DNA of 64,000 bases. Source: Streptomyces sp. NBC_00078. GTDB taxonomy: Bacteria > Actinomycetota > Actinomycetes > Streptomycetales > Streptomycetaceae. Where the stretch lies: contig NZ_JAPELX010000001.1 in NCBI RefSeq assembly GCF_026343335.1, forward strand, positions 2,852,001 through 2,916,000, in the 5' to 3' direction. The translations under genes were made by a program, and so were the position numbers. Positions 23,936 to 33,606 of the stretch are shown here, piece after piece. Position 1 is the first letter of the stretch; each line of letters starts with the position of its first letter. The notes under the pieces were generated by a model. The model had not been told where the DNA came from. It worked only from the letters and a program-made list of their open reading frames with translations, and made no database searches.

Positions 23936-25150
23936 ATGACCTCGAATACGCGTGTGGTGGTGATCGGCGCCGGCCTCGCGGGCGTCCGTCTCGCCCGGCG
24001 GCTCGGTGAGCTGGGCACGCCCGTGACGCTCGTCGGCGAGGAGGAGCACCGCCCGTACAACCGGGTGCTCCTCGCCGAAGTGCTGGCCGGGCGCTACAGC
24101 CCCGAGGTGATCGCGCTGCCGTCCCCCGCGGACCTGACGCGCGCCCGGGTCATCGGCATCGACCGCGCCGGACGGACCGTCGAGTGCGCGGACGGCTCGA
24201 AGATCGCATACGACACGCTGGTTCTGGCCACCGGCTCGAACCCGGTGCTGCCGCCCCTGCGCGGCCTGTTCACGCCGGACCACGTGCTGCCCGAGGGTGT
24301 GCACGCGTTCCGCACGATGGATGACTGCCTCGGCCTGTCCAAGGCTGTGCGGCCGGGGGCGAAGGCCGTCGTCATCGGCGGCGGGCTCCTCGGGGTGTCC
24401 GCGGCCCGCGCGCTCGCCCAGCGTGGCGCGCAGGTCGTCCTCGCCCAGCAGGGCGAGCGGCTCATGGAGCGCCAGCTCGACCCGAGCGCCTCGAAGCTGG
24501 TGAAGCGGCACCTGAGGGACCTCGGCGTGGAAATCCACACCGAGTGCCGGGTGCGCGACGTGCGGTGCGTGGGCGGTGTGGTCCGCTCGGTCGAGATGCA
24601 CGACGGCTACACGCTCGACGCCGACCTCGTGGTCCTGGCCTGTGGTGTCCACCCGAGGGTGGGTCTCGCACAGACCGCGGGCCTTGAGGTGCGCAAGGGA
24701 ATCGTCGTCGACGGCGAACTGCGCACCTCCGACCCGCACATCCGGGCGATCGGCGACTGCGTGCAGCACGACGGCACCGTGTACGGGCTCGCCACTCCGG
24801 CGCTGGAACAGGCCGAGATCCTCGCCGAGTTGCTCGCCGGGCGTTCGAACGCCCGGTACACCGGCACCCGTTCACTGACCCGGCTCACGCTCGCCGGGCA
24901 GAACTCCCCCTTCGACCTCGCCGCGTTCGGCGAGACGGAGCCGCGTCCCGGGGACGACGTCGTCCAGTTGGCGGACGCCACCCGCGGCACCTACCGCAAG
25001 GTCGTCGTCCGCGACGACCGCCTGGTCGGCGGAGTCCTCGTCGGCGAACTCGGCACCGTCGGCGCGCTCGCCCGCGCCTGGGAGGGAGCAGAGCCGCTCC
25101 CCGACGACGGTCCACTGCTCCACCTGCTCACCAACGATGGAGGCTCCTGA
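23936..25150 (+). CDS. FAD/NAD(P) oxidoreductase, first gene of the nitrite reductase operon
   Basis: A 404-residue flavoprotein homologous to the N-terminal half of NirB. It shows FAD fold VVVIGAGLAGVRLARRL, PYNRVLLAEVLAG, the second dinucleotide fold VVIGGGLLGVSAARAL, and FAD motif DPHIRAIGDCV, then a small C-terminal domain. It lacks [2Fe-2S] and siroheme sites. It probably delivers NAD(P)H electrons to nitrate reductase NasA or supports NirB; which of the two cannot be decided from sequence. Its TGA overlaps the nirB ATG by one base (TGATG), so the genes are translationally coupled. Start ATG 23936 lacks a strong ribosome site. Confidence 0.87.
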   Translation: MTSNTRVVVIGAGLAGVRLARRLGELGTPVTLVGEEEHRPYNRVLLAEVLAGRYSPEVIALPSPADLTRARVIGIDRAGRTVECADGSKIAYDTLVLATGSNPVLPPLRGLFTPDHVLPEGVHAFRTMDDCLGLSKAVRPGAKAVVIGGGLLGVSAARALAQRGAQVVLAQQGERLMERQLDPSASKLVKRHLRDLGVEIHTECRVRDVRCVGGVVRSVEMHDGYTLDADLVVLACGVHPRVGLAQTAGLEVRKGIVVDGELRTSDPHIRAIGDCVQHDGTVYGLATPALEQAEILAELLAGRSNARYTGTRSLTRLTLAGQNSPFDLAAFGETEPRPGDDVVQLADATRGTYRKVVVRDDRLVGGVLVGELGTVGALARAWEGAEPLPDDGPLLHLLTNDGGS

Positions 25151-27744
25151 TGACCGCCACCCTGGGGGCCACCCCCACGATCGTGCTCGTCGGCCACGGC
25201 ATGGTCGGCCAGCGCTTCCTCGAAGCGCTCGCCGAACGCGGCCTGACCGCCACGCACCGCGTGGTCGTCCTGTGCGAGGAGCCGCGTCCCGCCTACGACC
25301 GCGTGCAGCTCACCTCGTACTTCTCCGGGAAGACACCCGAGGAACTCTCCATGACCGACATGGAGTTCATCGCCGACCACGGCATCGAGCTGTACGTCGG
25401 CGACCCGGCGGAGACGATCGACCGTGCGGCGAAGAACGTCACGGCCAGGTCCGGCCAGGTCTTCGCGTACGACACCCTCGTCCTCGCCACCGGTTCGTAC
25501 CCCTTCGTACCGCCCGTCCCGAACAAGGACGCCGAGGGCTGCTTCGTCTACCGCACCATCGAGGACCTCCTCGCGATCGAGGAGTACGCGAAGACCCGCA
25601 CCACCGGTGCCGTGGTCGGCGGCGGTCTGCTCGGCCTGGAGGCGGCCGGTGCGCTGAAGGGGCTCGGACTCACCTCCCACATCGTGGAGTTCGCGCCGCG
25701 TCTGATGCCCGTGCAGGTCGACGAGGGCGGCGGCGCCGCGCTCCTGCGCACCATCGAGGACATGGGCCTGTCGGTCCACACCGGTGTGGGCACGCAGGAG
25801 ATCGTGGTCGACGAGGCCGGCGCCGTCACCGGTATGAAGCTCTCCGACGGTTCCGAACTCGCCACCGACCTGGTGGTGTTCAGCGCCGGTGTCCGCCCCC
25901 GCGACCAGCTGGCCCGCGACTGCGGTCTGACGGTCGGCGAGCGCGGCGGCATCACCGTCGACGAGCAGTGCCGTACGGTCGCCGACCCGCATGTCTTCGC
26001 GATCGGCGAGTGCGCGCTGGCCTCCGACGGCCGGGTGTACGGCCTGGTGGCACCCGGTTACGAGCAGGCGGAGACGGTGGCGGCGACCATCGCCTCCGAC
26101 GAAGCCGCCTTCGTGGGCGCCGACCTGTCGACCAAGCTGAAGCTGCTCGGCGTGGACGTGGCGTCCTTCGGCGACGCGCACGGCACCACCGACGACTGTC
26201 TGGACGTCGTCTACTCCGACTCCCGCGCGGGCCTGTACAAGAAGCTGGTCATCGGCCGTGACGGCACGCTGCTCGGCGGCATCCTGGTCGGAGACGCGGA
26301 CGCCTACGGCACGCTGAAGGCGTTCACCGGCTCCATTCCGCCCGTCTCGCCCGAGTCGCTGGTGCTGCCCGCCGGTGCCGGCGAGTCCGTCCAGCTCGGC
26401 CCGTCGGCGCTGCCGGACGAGGCGATCATCTGCTCCTGCCACAACGTCAGCAAGGGCACCATCCGCGGCGCGGTGACGGAGCACTCCTGCACCACCGTGC
26501 CCGACGTGAAGAAGTGCACCAAGGCCGGTACGGGCTGCGGCAGTTGTGTCAAGGTCCTCGGCCAGCTCGTCACCGCCGAGCTGGAGGCGAGCGGCGTCGA
26601 GGTCGACAAGGGCCTGTGCGGCTGCTTCTCGCAGACCCGCGAGGAGCTCTACGAGATCGTCCTCGCCCTGCGCGTCAACACCTACCGGGACCTGCTGGAC
26701 CGCTACGGCCGTGAGGAGGCCAGGAGCGGTGACGGCTGCGAGGTCTGCAAGCCGGCGGTCGGCTCGATCATCGCCTCCCTCGCCCCGACGATCGGCGCGA
26801 GCGGCTATGTCCTGGACGGCGAGCAGGCGGCCCTGCAGGACAGCAACGACCACTTCCTGGCCAACCTGCAGAAGAACGGCTCGTACTCGGTCGTCCCGCG
26901 CATCCCCGGCGGTGAGATCACCCCCGAGGGCCTGATCGTGATCGGCGAGATCGCCCGCGACTTCGGCCTCTACACGAAGATCACGGGTGGTCAGCGGATC
27001 GACATGTTCGGCGCGCGGGTCGAGCAACTCCCGCTGATCTGGATGCGGTTGGTGGACGCCGGCTTCGAGTCCGGCCACGCCTACGGCAAGGCGCTGCGCA
27101 CGGTGAAGTCCTGCGTGGGCCAGACCTGGTGCCGCTACGGCGTCCAGGACTCCGTGCGCATGGCGATCGACCTGGAGCTGCGCTACCGGGGCCTGCGCTC
27201 CCCGCACAAGCTCAAGTCGGCGGTCTCCGGCTGCGCCCGCGAGTGCGCCGAGGCCCAGTCGAAGGACTTCGGCGTCATCGCCACTTCCAACGGCTGGAAC
27301 CTGTACGTCGGCGGCAACGGCGGCGCGACCCCGCGCCACGCCGACCTGCTCGCGCAGGACCTCACCGACGCCGAACTGGTCCGCCTCATCGACCGGTTCC
27401 TGATGTTCTACATCCGCACCGCCGACCGCCTGGAGCGCACCTCGACCTGGCTGGAGCGCATCCCCGGCGGCCTGAGCCACGTGCGCGACGTGGTGGTGGA
27501 GGACTCCCTCGGCATCTGCGAGGAGCTGGAGTCCCTGATGGCGGACCACGTGGCGAACTACGCCGACGAGTGGGCCACCACCATCAACAACCCGGAGAAG
27601 CTCGCCCGGTTCGTGTCCTTCGTGAACGCGCCCGACACCCCCGACCCGGTCGTCGGCTTCGTCCCGGAGCGCGACCAGATCAAGCCCGACCTGCCGCTGC
27701 TCACCATCGGCCACCGTCCCCTGGAAGGAAGCGCCCAGCGATGA
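25150..27744 (+). CDS. nirB: Nitrite reductase [NAD(P)H] large subunit
   Basis: Six-electron reduction of nitrite to ammonium in the cytoplasm, downstream of NasA. The 864 residues hold an FAD/NAD oxidoreductase module (VLVGHGMVGQRFLEAL, then VVGGGLLGLEAAG, then VFAIGECAL), a BFD-like [2Fe-2S] domain (ICSCHNVSKGTIRGAV and CTKAGTGCGSC near 428 to 463), a second Cys-rich CEVCKPAVGSI segment near 530, and the C-terminal nitrite/sulfite reductase domain. There the [4Fe-4S]-siroheme ligands are in VKSCVGQTWCRYG and VSGCARECAEA. Start ATG 25150 has GGAGG upstream. It overlaps nirD by 4 bp (ATGA). Siroheme could be supplied via the chelatase at 13914. Confidence 0.97.
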   Translation: MTATLGATPTIVLVGHGMVGQRFLEALAERGLTATHRVVVLCEEPRPAYDRVQLTSYFSGKTPEELSMTDMEFIADHGIELYVGDPAETIDRAAKNVTARSGQVFAYDTLVLATGSYPFVPPVPNKDAEGCFVYRTIEDLLAIEEYAKTRTTGAVVGGGLLGLEAAGALKGLGLTSHIVEFAPRLMPVQVDEGGGAALLRTIEDMGLSVHTGVGTQEIVVDEAGAVTGMKLSDGSELATDLVVFSAGVRPRDQLARDCGLTVGERGGITVDEQCRTVADPHVFAIGECALASDGRVYGLVAPGYEQAETVAATIASDEAAFVGADLSTKLKLLGVDVASFGDAHGTTDDCLDVVYSDSRAGLYKKLVIGRDGTLLGGILVGDADAYGTLKAFTGSIPPVSPESLVLPAGAGESVQLGPSALPDEAIICSCHNVSKGTIRGAVTEHSCTTVPDVKKCTKAGTGCGSCVKVLGQLVTAELEASGVEVDKGLCGCFSQTREELYEIVLALRVNTYRDLLDRYGREEARSGDGCEVCKPAVGSIIASLAPTIGASGYVLDGEQAALQDSNDHFLANLQKNGSYSVVPRIPGGEITPEGLIVIGEIARDFGLYTKITGGQRIDMFGARVEQLPLIWMRLVDAGFESGHAYGKALRTVKSCVGQTWCRYGVQDSVRMAIDLELRYRGLRSPHKLKSAVSGCARECAEAQSKDFGVIATSNGWNLYVGGNGGATPRHADLLAQDLTDAELVRLIDRFLMFYIRTADRLERTSTWLERIPGGLSHVRDVVVEDSLGICEELESLMADHVANYADEWATTINNPEKLARFVSFVNAPDTPDPVVGFVPERDQIKPDLPLLTIGHRPLEGSAQR

Positions 27745-28091
27745 CCCTGGCACCCGAGACGACCGAACTGAAGATTCAACTCCAGCTGGACAACGGCTGG
27801 TTGACGGTCTGCGACCTCACCGAGCTGATCCCCGGCCGAGGCGTGGCCGCGCTTCTGCCCGACGGCCGCCAGGCCGCCCTCTTCCGCGATCGCGGCGGCA
27901 AGGTCTACGCCATCGACAACCGCGACCCCTTCGGTGGCGCGGCGGTCCTCTCCCGCGGCCTGACCGGCACCCACCAGGGCCGCCCCTTCGTCGCCTCGCC
28001 CCTGCTGAAGCAGCGGTTCGACCTGACCTCCGGGGAGTGCCTGGACGACGAGTCGGTACGGGTGGCGACGTACGAGGTACGAACCAGCTGA
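27741..28091 (+). CDS. nirD: Nitrite reductase small subunit
   Basis: A 116-residue Rieske-fold partner of NirB. It follows the NirD pattern (WLTVCDLTELIPGRGVAALLPDGRQAALFR, AIDNRDPFGGAAVLSRGL, ASPLLKQRFDLTSGEC), and, as in other NirD proteins, lacks the Cys/His ligands of true Rieske clusters. It has a 4-bp ATGA overlap with nirB, with GGAAGG upstream. Confidence 0.95.
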   Translation: MTLAPETTELKIQLQLDNGWLTVCDLTELIPGRGVAALLPDGRQAALFRDRGGKVYAIDNRDPFGGAAVLSRGLTGTHQGRPFVASPLLKQRFDLTSGECLDDESVRVATYEVRTS

Positions 28092-28098
28092 CTCACGC

Positions 28099-29025
28099 TC
28101 ACACCTTCAGGCCGGCGTAGGTCACGCCCGTCAGCTGCTCGGACGCGGCCCACAGCAGTTCCCCCGCCCGGTCGTCGAGCGTCCACGGTGCCCGCCACGA
28201 GGGCGCCGGCGCGCCGCGCCACATCATGAACGACGGTCCGTTGAAGGAGTCGGGCCGCACGTCGGGGGCGGTCGCCGCGTACAGCGTGCTCAGTGCGCCG
28301 GCCTCCGCCGACTGCGCGAGGACCCGGTTGCCGATCTCCATCACCCGCCCGGCGAGCCGGCGCCCCTCCATCCGGGGTGCGGTGCCCTGCAGATTGGTGG
28401 CCGCGTATCCGGGGTGGGCCGCGGCCGCCACCACGTCCGCACCCTGTGCCGCCAGCCTGCGTGCCAGCTCGTGCGTGAAGAGAAGGTTGGCGGTCTTGGA
28501 GCGGGCGTAGGCGATCCAACGCCGGTAGCGGCGCTCGCTGTTGAGGTCGTCGATGTCGATGTTGGCCATGGCGTGCGCCTCGCTGGAGACGGTCACGACA
28601 CGTGCTCCGGGCGTGCCGAGCAGCACGGGCAACAGCAGACCGGTCAGGGCGAAGTGCCCCAGATGGTTGACCCCGAACTGCGTCTCGAACCCGTCCGCGG
28701 TCGTCCCGTACGGCAACGCCATCACCCCGGCGTTGTTGACGAGCAGATCGAGCCGCTCGTGACGGAACCGGTCCGCGAACTCCCGTACGGAACCCAGGTC
28801 TCCGAGGTCGAGCCGGGCGAACTCCGCGACCGCACCCGGCACTTCGCCCACGATCCGATCGGCCGCCGCGCTCCCCCGCACCTCGCTGCGGCACGCGAGC
28901 ACCACCCGCGCCCCCTTGCGCGCCAGCTCCCGCGCGACGACGTACCCGAGCCCGCTGTTGGCCCCGGTGACGACGGCGACCCGGCCGCTCTGGTCAGGAA
29001 CGGCCTTCTCGTCCCAGCCGGACAT
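28099..29025 (-). CDS. Short-chain dehydrogenase/reductase (retinol-dehydrogenase-like)
   Basis: A 308-residue NAD(P)-dependent oxidoreductase with Rossmann fold. It shows cofactor motif VVTGANSGLGYVVAR, ACRSEVRG, DLGDLGSVREFADRF, structural LLVNNAGVMALP, and catalytic Ser in VVTVSSEAH with YxxxK in YARSKTANL. This type in actinomycetes is often named oxidoreductase of unknown substrate. ATG 29025 (MSGWDEKAV) has GGAGGGAG 7 nt upstream; the frame stays open to 29112 without a better start. It converges on nirD, 7 bp from its stop. Confidence 0.9.
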   Translation of the reverse strand: MSGWDEKAVPDQSGRVAVVTGANSGLGYVVARELARKGARVVLACRSEVRGSAAADRIVGEVPGAVAEFARLDLGDLGSVREFADRFRHERLDLLVNNAGVMALPYGTTADGFETQFGVNHLGHFALTGLLLPVLLGTPGARVVTVSSEAHAMANIDIDDLNSERRYRRWIAYARSKTANLLFTHELARRLAAQGADVVAAAAHPGYAATNLQGTAPRMEGRRLAGRVMEIGNRVLAQSAEAGALSTLYAATAPDVRPDSFNGPSFMMWRGAPAPSWRAPWTLDDRAGELLWAASEQLTGVTYAGLKV

Positions 29026-29092
29026 GGCGACTCCCTCCGCGAACGGGTGAATGCCCAGCGTACGAGACGAGGCCCGCCGCCCGGACGACGCA

Positions 29093-29126
29093 AGAGGGCG
29101 GCACCCCCGCACGGGTGCCGCCCTCT
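29093..29126. terminator. Strong terminator downstream of ppdK
   Basis: A perfect 14-bp stem (AGAGGGCGGCACCC with GGGTGCCGCCCTCT) with a 6-nt loop. It lies downstream of ppdK and upstream of the dehydrogenase, both on the minus strand, and should insulate them. A second weaker inverted repeat (GCCGCCCATC/GACGGGCGGC) and a tandem GGCCGGCCGGTGACC pair fill 29140-29240. Confidence 0.8.
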
Positions 29127-29243
29127 CTTGGTGATCCGGAACCGCCGCCCATCGGTGTTGAGGGTCGGGGACGGGCGGCGGCTCCGGGGTTCAGTGGCCG
29201 CAAGGCCGGCCGGTGACCTTAGGGCCGGCCGGTGACCGTCGGG

Positions 29244-31964
29244 TCAGCGGTGGTCGCTGCCCGTCGACTGTGTGGCCGCGCGGCCCGCCTCCAGGCGCGC
29301 CACCGGGATCCGGAACGGCGAGCAGGAGACGTAGTCCAGACCCACCTCGTGGAAGAAGTGGACCGACTCCGGGTCACCGCCGTGCTCGCCGCACACGCCG
29401 AGCTTCAGGTCGGGGCGGGTCTCACGGCCCGCCTTCACCGCAGCCTGGACCAGCGAACCCACGCCGTCCCTGTCGATCGTCTCGAACGGCGACACCCCGA
29501 AGATGCCCTTCTCCAGGTACGCCGTGAAGAACGAGGCCTCCACGTCGTCCCGGCTGAAGCCCCACACCGTCTGCGTGAGGTCGTTCGTGCCGAAGGAGAA
29601 GAACTCCGCCGCCTCCGCGATCTGCCCGGCCGTGAGGGCCGCGCGCGGCAGCTCGATCATCGTGCCGATGGCGAGCTTGAGCTGCGTGCCGGTCGCGGCC
29701 TCGACCTCCGCGATGACCAGGTCGGCCTCCTCGCGGACGATCTCCAGCTCCTGGACCGTGCCGACGAGCGGGATCATGATCTCGGCGCGCGGGTCGCCCT
29801 TGGCGTTCTTGCGCTCGGCCGCGGCCTCGGCGATCGCCCGGACCTGCATCGTGAACAGGCCGGGGATGACCAGTCCCAGACGTACGCCGCGCAGGCCCAG
29901 CATCGGGTTCTGCTCGTGCAGGCGGTGCACGGCCTGGAGCAGGCGCAGCTCGTTCTCGTGCGGGTCCTTGCGGGACTCGGCGAGGGCCACGCGCACCGAC
30001 AGCTCGGTGATGTCCGGCAGGAACTCGTGCAGCGGCGGGTCCAGCAGCCGGACGGTGACGGGCAGGCCGTCCATCGCCGAGAACAGGTCCACGAAGTCCT
30101 GCTTCTGCAGCGGAAGGAGCTGCTTGAGGGACTCCTCGCGTTCGTCGTCCGTGTCGGCCAGGATGAGACGCTCGACCAGCTCACGGCGGTCACCGAGGAA
30201 CATGTGCTCCGTACGGCACAGGCCGATGCCCTGCGCCCCGAAGCGGCGCGCGCGCAGCGCGTCCTCGGCGTTGTCCGCGTTGGCGCGCACCCGCAGCCGG
30301 CGCTTGCGGTCGGCGAAGGCCATGATGCGGTGCACGGCCTCGACCAGTTCGTCGGCGTCGTTGGCGCCCGCGTGCATCCGGCCCTCGAAGTACTCCACGA
30401 CCGGGGACGGGACCACCGGCACCTCGCCGAGGTACACCTTGCCGCTGGACCCGTCGATGGAGATGAGGTCGCCCTCCTCCACCACGTGCCCGCCGGGCAC
30501 GGTCATCCGCCGGCGCTTGGTGTCGACCTCCAGCTCCTCGGCACCGCAGACACAGGTCTTGCCCATGCCGCGCGCGACGACGGCCGCGTGGGAGGTCTTG
30601 CCGCCGCGCGAGGTCAGGATGCCCTCGGCCGCGATCATGCCGTCGAGGTCGTCGGGGTTGGTCTCCCGGCGGACCAGGATGACCTTCTCGCCCGAGCGCG
30701 ACCACTTCACGGCGGTGTACGAGTCGAAGACCGCCTTGCCGACCGCCGCACCCGGCGAGGCCGCGATGCCCCGGCCGACCTTCTCGACCTTCGCGTCCTC
30801 GTCGAAGCGCGGGAACATCAGCTGGGCGAGCTGGGCGCCGGTGACCCGCTGCAGGGCCTCGGTCTCGTCGATGAGCCCCTGGTCGACCAGCTGGGTCGCG
30901 ATCCGGAAGGCCGCACCCGCGGTGCGCTTGCCGACGCGCGTCTGCAGCATCCACAGCTGCCCGCGCTCGATGGTGAACTCGATGTCGCAGAGATCCTTGT
31001 AGTGGTTCTCCAGGGTCTCCATGATCTGCATCAGCTGGTCGTACGACTTCTTGTCGATCTGCTCCAGCTCCGCGAGCGGGACGGTGTTGCGGATGCCCGC
31101 CACCACGTCCTCGCCCTGCGCGTTCTGCAGGTAGTCGCCGTAGACGCCCTGGTGGCCGGAGGCCGGGTCGCGGGTGAACGCGACGCCCGTGCCGGAGTCC
31201 GGGCCGAGGTTGCCGAACACCATCGAGCAGACGTTGACGGCCGTACCGAGGTCGTGCGGGATGCGCTCCTGGCGGCGGTAGAGCTTGGCGCGCTCGGTGT
31301 TCCAGGAGTCGAAGACCGCGTGGATGGCGAGGTCCATCTGCTCACGCGGGTCCTGCGGGAAGTCCCGGCCGGCCTCGGTCTTGACGATCTTCTTGAACTT
31401 GGTGACCAGCTTCCTGAGGTCAGCGGCCTCCAGCTCGGTGTCGACGCTGACCTTCTTGGCCGCCTTCGCCGCCTCCAGCGCCTCCTCGAAGAGGTCGCCC
31501 TCGACGCCGAGGACCGTCTTGCCGAACATCTGGATGAGGCGGCGGTACGAGTCCCAGGCGAACCGCTCGTCGCCGGCCTGCTCGGCGAGGCCCTTCACGG
31601 ACTTGTCGGAGAGCCCGATGTTCAGGACCGTGTCCATCATTCCGGGCATCGAGAACTTCGCGCCGGAGCGGACCGAGACGAGCAGAGGGTTGTCGGCCTG
31701 ACCGAGCTTCTTGCCCATGCGGGCCTCAAGAGCGTCGAGGTGCGCACTCACCTCGTCACGCAGTGCCGCCGGCTCCTCGCCACTGTCGAGGTAGACCTTG
31801 CAGGCTTCGGTCGTGATGGTGAAGCCAGGGGGAACGGGGAGCCCCAGGTTGGTCATCTCCGCGAGGTTCGCGCCCTTGCCACCCAGGAGGTCCTTGAGGT
31901 CTTTGTTTCCCTCGGTGAAGTCGTAAACGAACTTCGCTACGTGGGGTTCTTTGTTTTCCGACAC
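29244..31964 (-). CDS. ppdK: Pyruvate, phosphate dikinase
   Basis: Interconverts pyruvate, ATP and Pi with PEP, AMP and PPi. The 906-residue protein has the N-terminal ATP-grasp domain (VYDFTEGNKDLKDLLGGKGANLAEM and SVRSGAKFSMPGMMDTVLNIG), the swivelling phosphohistidine domain (ILTSRGGKTSHAAVVARGMGKTCVCG with the catalytic His), and the C-terminal PEP/pyruvate barrel (LTQTVWGFSRDD, and LGVCGEHGGDP with the catalytic Cys). GTG 31964 (VSENKEPHVAKFVYDF) has GAGGGAG upstream and gives the normal length; the frame is open to 32120. The preceding 400 bp contain only its promoter region and the next gene's terminator. Confidence 0.97.
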   Translation of the reverse strand: MSENKEPHVAKFVYDFTEGNKDLKDLLGGKGANLAEMTNLGLPVPPGFTITTEACKVYLDSGEEPAALRDEVSAHLDALEARMGKKLGQADNPLLVSVRSGAKFSMPGMMDTVLNIGLSDKSVKGLAEQAGDERFAWDSYRRLIQMFGKTVLGVEGDLFEEALEAAKAAKKVSVDTELEAADLRKLVTKFKKIVKTEAGRDFPQDPREQMDLAIHAVFDSWNTERAKLYRRQERIPHDLGTAVNVCSMVFGNLGPDSGTGVAFTRDPASGHQGVYGDYLQNAQGEDVVAGIRNTVPLAELEQIDKKSYDQLMQIMETLENHYKDLCDIEFTIERGQLWMLQTRVGKRTAGAAFRIATQLVDQGLIDETEALQRVTGAQLAQLMFPRFDEDAKVEKVGRGIAASPGAAVGKAVFDSYTAVKWSRSGEKVILVRRETNPDDLDGMIAAEGILTSRGGKTSHAAVVARGMGKTCVCGAEELEVDTKRRRMTVPGGHVVEEGDLISIDGSSGKVYLGEVPVVPSPVVEYFEGRMHAGANDADELVEAVHRIMAFADRKRRLRVRANADNAEDALRARRFGAQGIGLCRTEHMFLGDRRELVERLILADTDDEREESLKQLLPLQKQDFVDLFSAMDGLPVTVRLLDPPLHEFLPDITELSVRVALAESRKDPHENELRLLQAVHRLHEQNPMLGLRGVRLGLVIPGLFTMQVRAIAEAAAERKNAKGDPRAEIMIPLVGTVQELEIVREEADLVIAEVEAATGTQLKLAIGTMIELPRAALTAGQIAEAAEFFSFGTNDLTQTVWGFSRDDVEASFFTAYLEKGIFGVSPFETIDRDGVGSLVQAAVKAGRETRPDLKLGVCGEHGGDPESVHFFHEVGLDYVSCSPFRIPVARLEAGRAATQSTGSDHR

Positions 31965-32370
31965 GGTCTCGACTCCCTCGAGGACGCGGTGGCTGCCCTG
32001 ACGGCGAGGAACATACCCAGATCGAAGGCGTCTGGGTACGTCTACTCGCGCGTCATGCGCCCGTAACCAGTCGTCCGCCAGTGGATCGAAAGTCAAAGCT
32101 TGGCAAGCGATGACGGGCACATGTTTTCACTTCTTGAACGCAACCCTCCTCACTCGCCCCAGAATTGCGCTCACATGAGCGCCTCTCAGCACGTTTGATT
32201 TCGATCGATGAACGATCAAGGGGTGGCACTCCGTGCCACCCCTTGGAGAAGTGCAGTCGCTCATGATCCGCTCATCTGAGCGTAGCCCTTATCAAGGGTG
32301 GCAAGAATCACGCTGTCACAGGCGGCCAGATTTCACCATGCGGACGCGATCCGGGACAGAAACGCGGACG
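31965..32370. other. Gene-free stretch between ppdK and the ROK regulator
   Basis: About 400 bp without a credible gene. It holds the hairpin at 32218-32244 and relatively AT-rich DNA around 32090-32220, where the ppdK promoter is expected (TTGACT on the minus strand at about 32088-32093 is a possible -35). I could not identify a matching -10 with confidence. Confidence 0.5.
32218..32244 (-). terminator. Terminator downstream of the ROK regulator
   Basis: A perfect 12-bp stem (AAGGGGTGGCAC with GTGCCACCCCTT) and 3-nt loop. It lies 127 bp past the ROK stop codon and upstream of ppdK. Confidence 0.75.
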
Positions 32371-33567
32371 TCACACACCCATCGCGAGCAGCCGCTCCTC
32401 CACCCGCTCCGGCGCGTACAGGTGCTCCACGACCAGCGCCCCGGCCCCCACCAGCCCGGCCCGCTCCCCGAGCCGCGAGGTCACGACCTCCAGATGGGCC
32501 GTGGAGCGGGGCAGCGCCCGCTGGTACAGCAACTCCCGGACCCCCGTGAGGAAGGGAGTTCCGGCCAAATCCCCGGCGATCATCAGCACTCCGGGGTTCA
32601 ACAGCGTGACGACGGTCGCCAGGACGTCCCCCACCAGCCGCCCGGCCTCCCGGGCGAGCCCGACCGCCTCGGGATGGCCGGCCGCCAGCAGATCCCGCAC
32701 ATCCGAGCCGGAGGCCGTCGGCAACCCGGCCTCCGCGAGCCGCCGGGCGACGGCGCCACCGCTCGCGACGGCGGCGAGACAGCCGTACGCACCGCACCGG
32801 CACAGCGCCTCCGTGCCCACCCGGATGTGCCCGATGTCGCCGGCACCCCCGTCGATGCCCCGGTAGATCGACCCGTCGACCACGACCCCCGCACCAATAC
32901 CGGTCGACACCTTGACCAGCACGAACGCCGAACAGCCCGCGTATCCCGTGCGCTGTTCGCCATACGCCATGAGGTTCGCGTCGTTGTCCACGAGCACCGG
33001 CACCACCCCCGCGCCCGCGCACTCGGCGAAGGCTCCGGCGAGGCGGCCTCTTATGTCGTGGCCTTCCCAGCCCGGCATGATCGGCGGCTGTACGACCCGG
33101 CCGGTGTCGCTGTCGACGGGCCCCGGCACCGCGAGCCCGATCCCGCAGACCGTCCGAGCCGGCTGCCCGGCCTTCTCCAGCAACTCGGCGAACCAGCGGC
33201 CGAGTTCACCGAGTACGGCGTCCGGGCCGTCCTCGATGACGAGCGTGCCGGAGTGCTCGGCGAGGATCTCGCCGGCCAGGGAGAGGACGGCCGCGCGGGC
33301 GTGGCGGGTGTCGAGGTCGGCGGCCAGCACCACCGCGTGCTCGTCGTCGAACTCCAGGGTGATGGAGGGGCGTCCGCCGAGGGGCGAGTCGACCGGGCCG
33401 CCGGCGCCCTCGCGCAGCCAGCCCGCACGGAAGAGCCGGTCGAGGCGCTGGCCGACGGTGGCACGGGAGAGCCCGGTGGCCTGCTGGAGCGCGCCGCGCG
33501 TGGTGGCCCGCCCGCTTCGCACCAGTTCGAGCAGATCGCCGGCGCGAGCCTGGCCACGTCCAGTCAT
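32371..33567 (-). CDS. ROK-family transcriptional regulator
   Basis: A sugar-responsive repressor of about 398 residues. The N-terminal winged helix (GDLLELVRSGRATTRGALQQATGLSRATVGQRLDRL) is followed by the ROK sugar-kinase-like domain with DNDANLMAYGE, GTGIGAGVV-type loop (STGIGAGVVVDGSIYRG) and the zinc motif CRCGAYGCLAAVAS; the usual terminal Glu of GCLE is Ala here. ATG 33567 is chosen because AAGGGGG precedes it by 5 to 6 nt. It is divergent from the GH63/debranching-type operon, with an AT-rich inverted repeat between, so it probably controls that operon and itself. Confidence 0.9.
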   Translation of the reverse strand: MTGRGQARAGDLLELVRSGRATTRGALQQATGLSRATVGQRLDRLFRAGWLREGAGGPVDSPLGGRPSITLEFDDEHAVVLAADLDTRHARAAVLSLAGEILAEHSGTLVIEDGPDAVLGELGRWFAELLEKAGQPARTVCGIGLAVPGPVDSDTGRVVQPPIMPGWEGHDIRGRLAGAFAECAGAGVVPVLVDNDANLMAYGEQRTGYAGCSAFVLVKVSTGIGAGVVVDGSIYRGIDGGAGDIGHIRVGTEALCRCGAYGCLAAVASGGAVARRLAEAGLPTASGSDVRDLLAAGHPEAVGLAREAGRLVGDVLATVVTLLNPGVLMIAGDLAGTPFLTGVRELLYQRALPRSTAHLEVVTSRLGERAGLVGAGALVVEHLYAPERVEERLLAMGV

Positions 33568-33606
33568 GCGCACCCCCTTGTGTTTCCCAAGCCTGCATTA
33601 CATATT

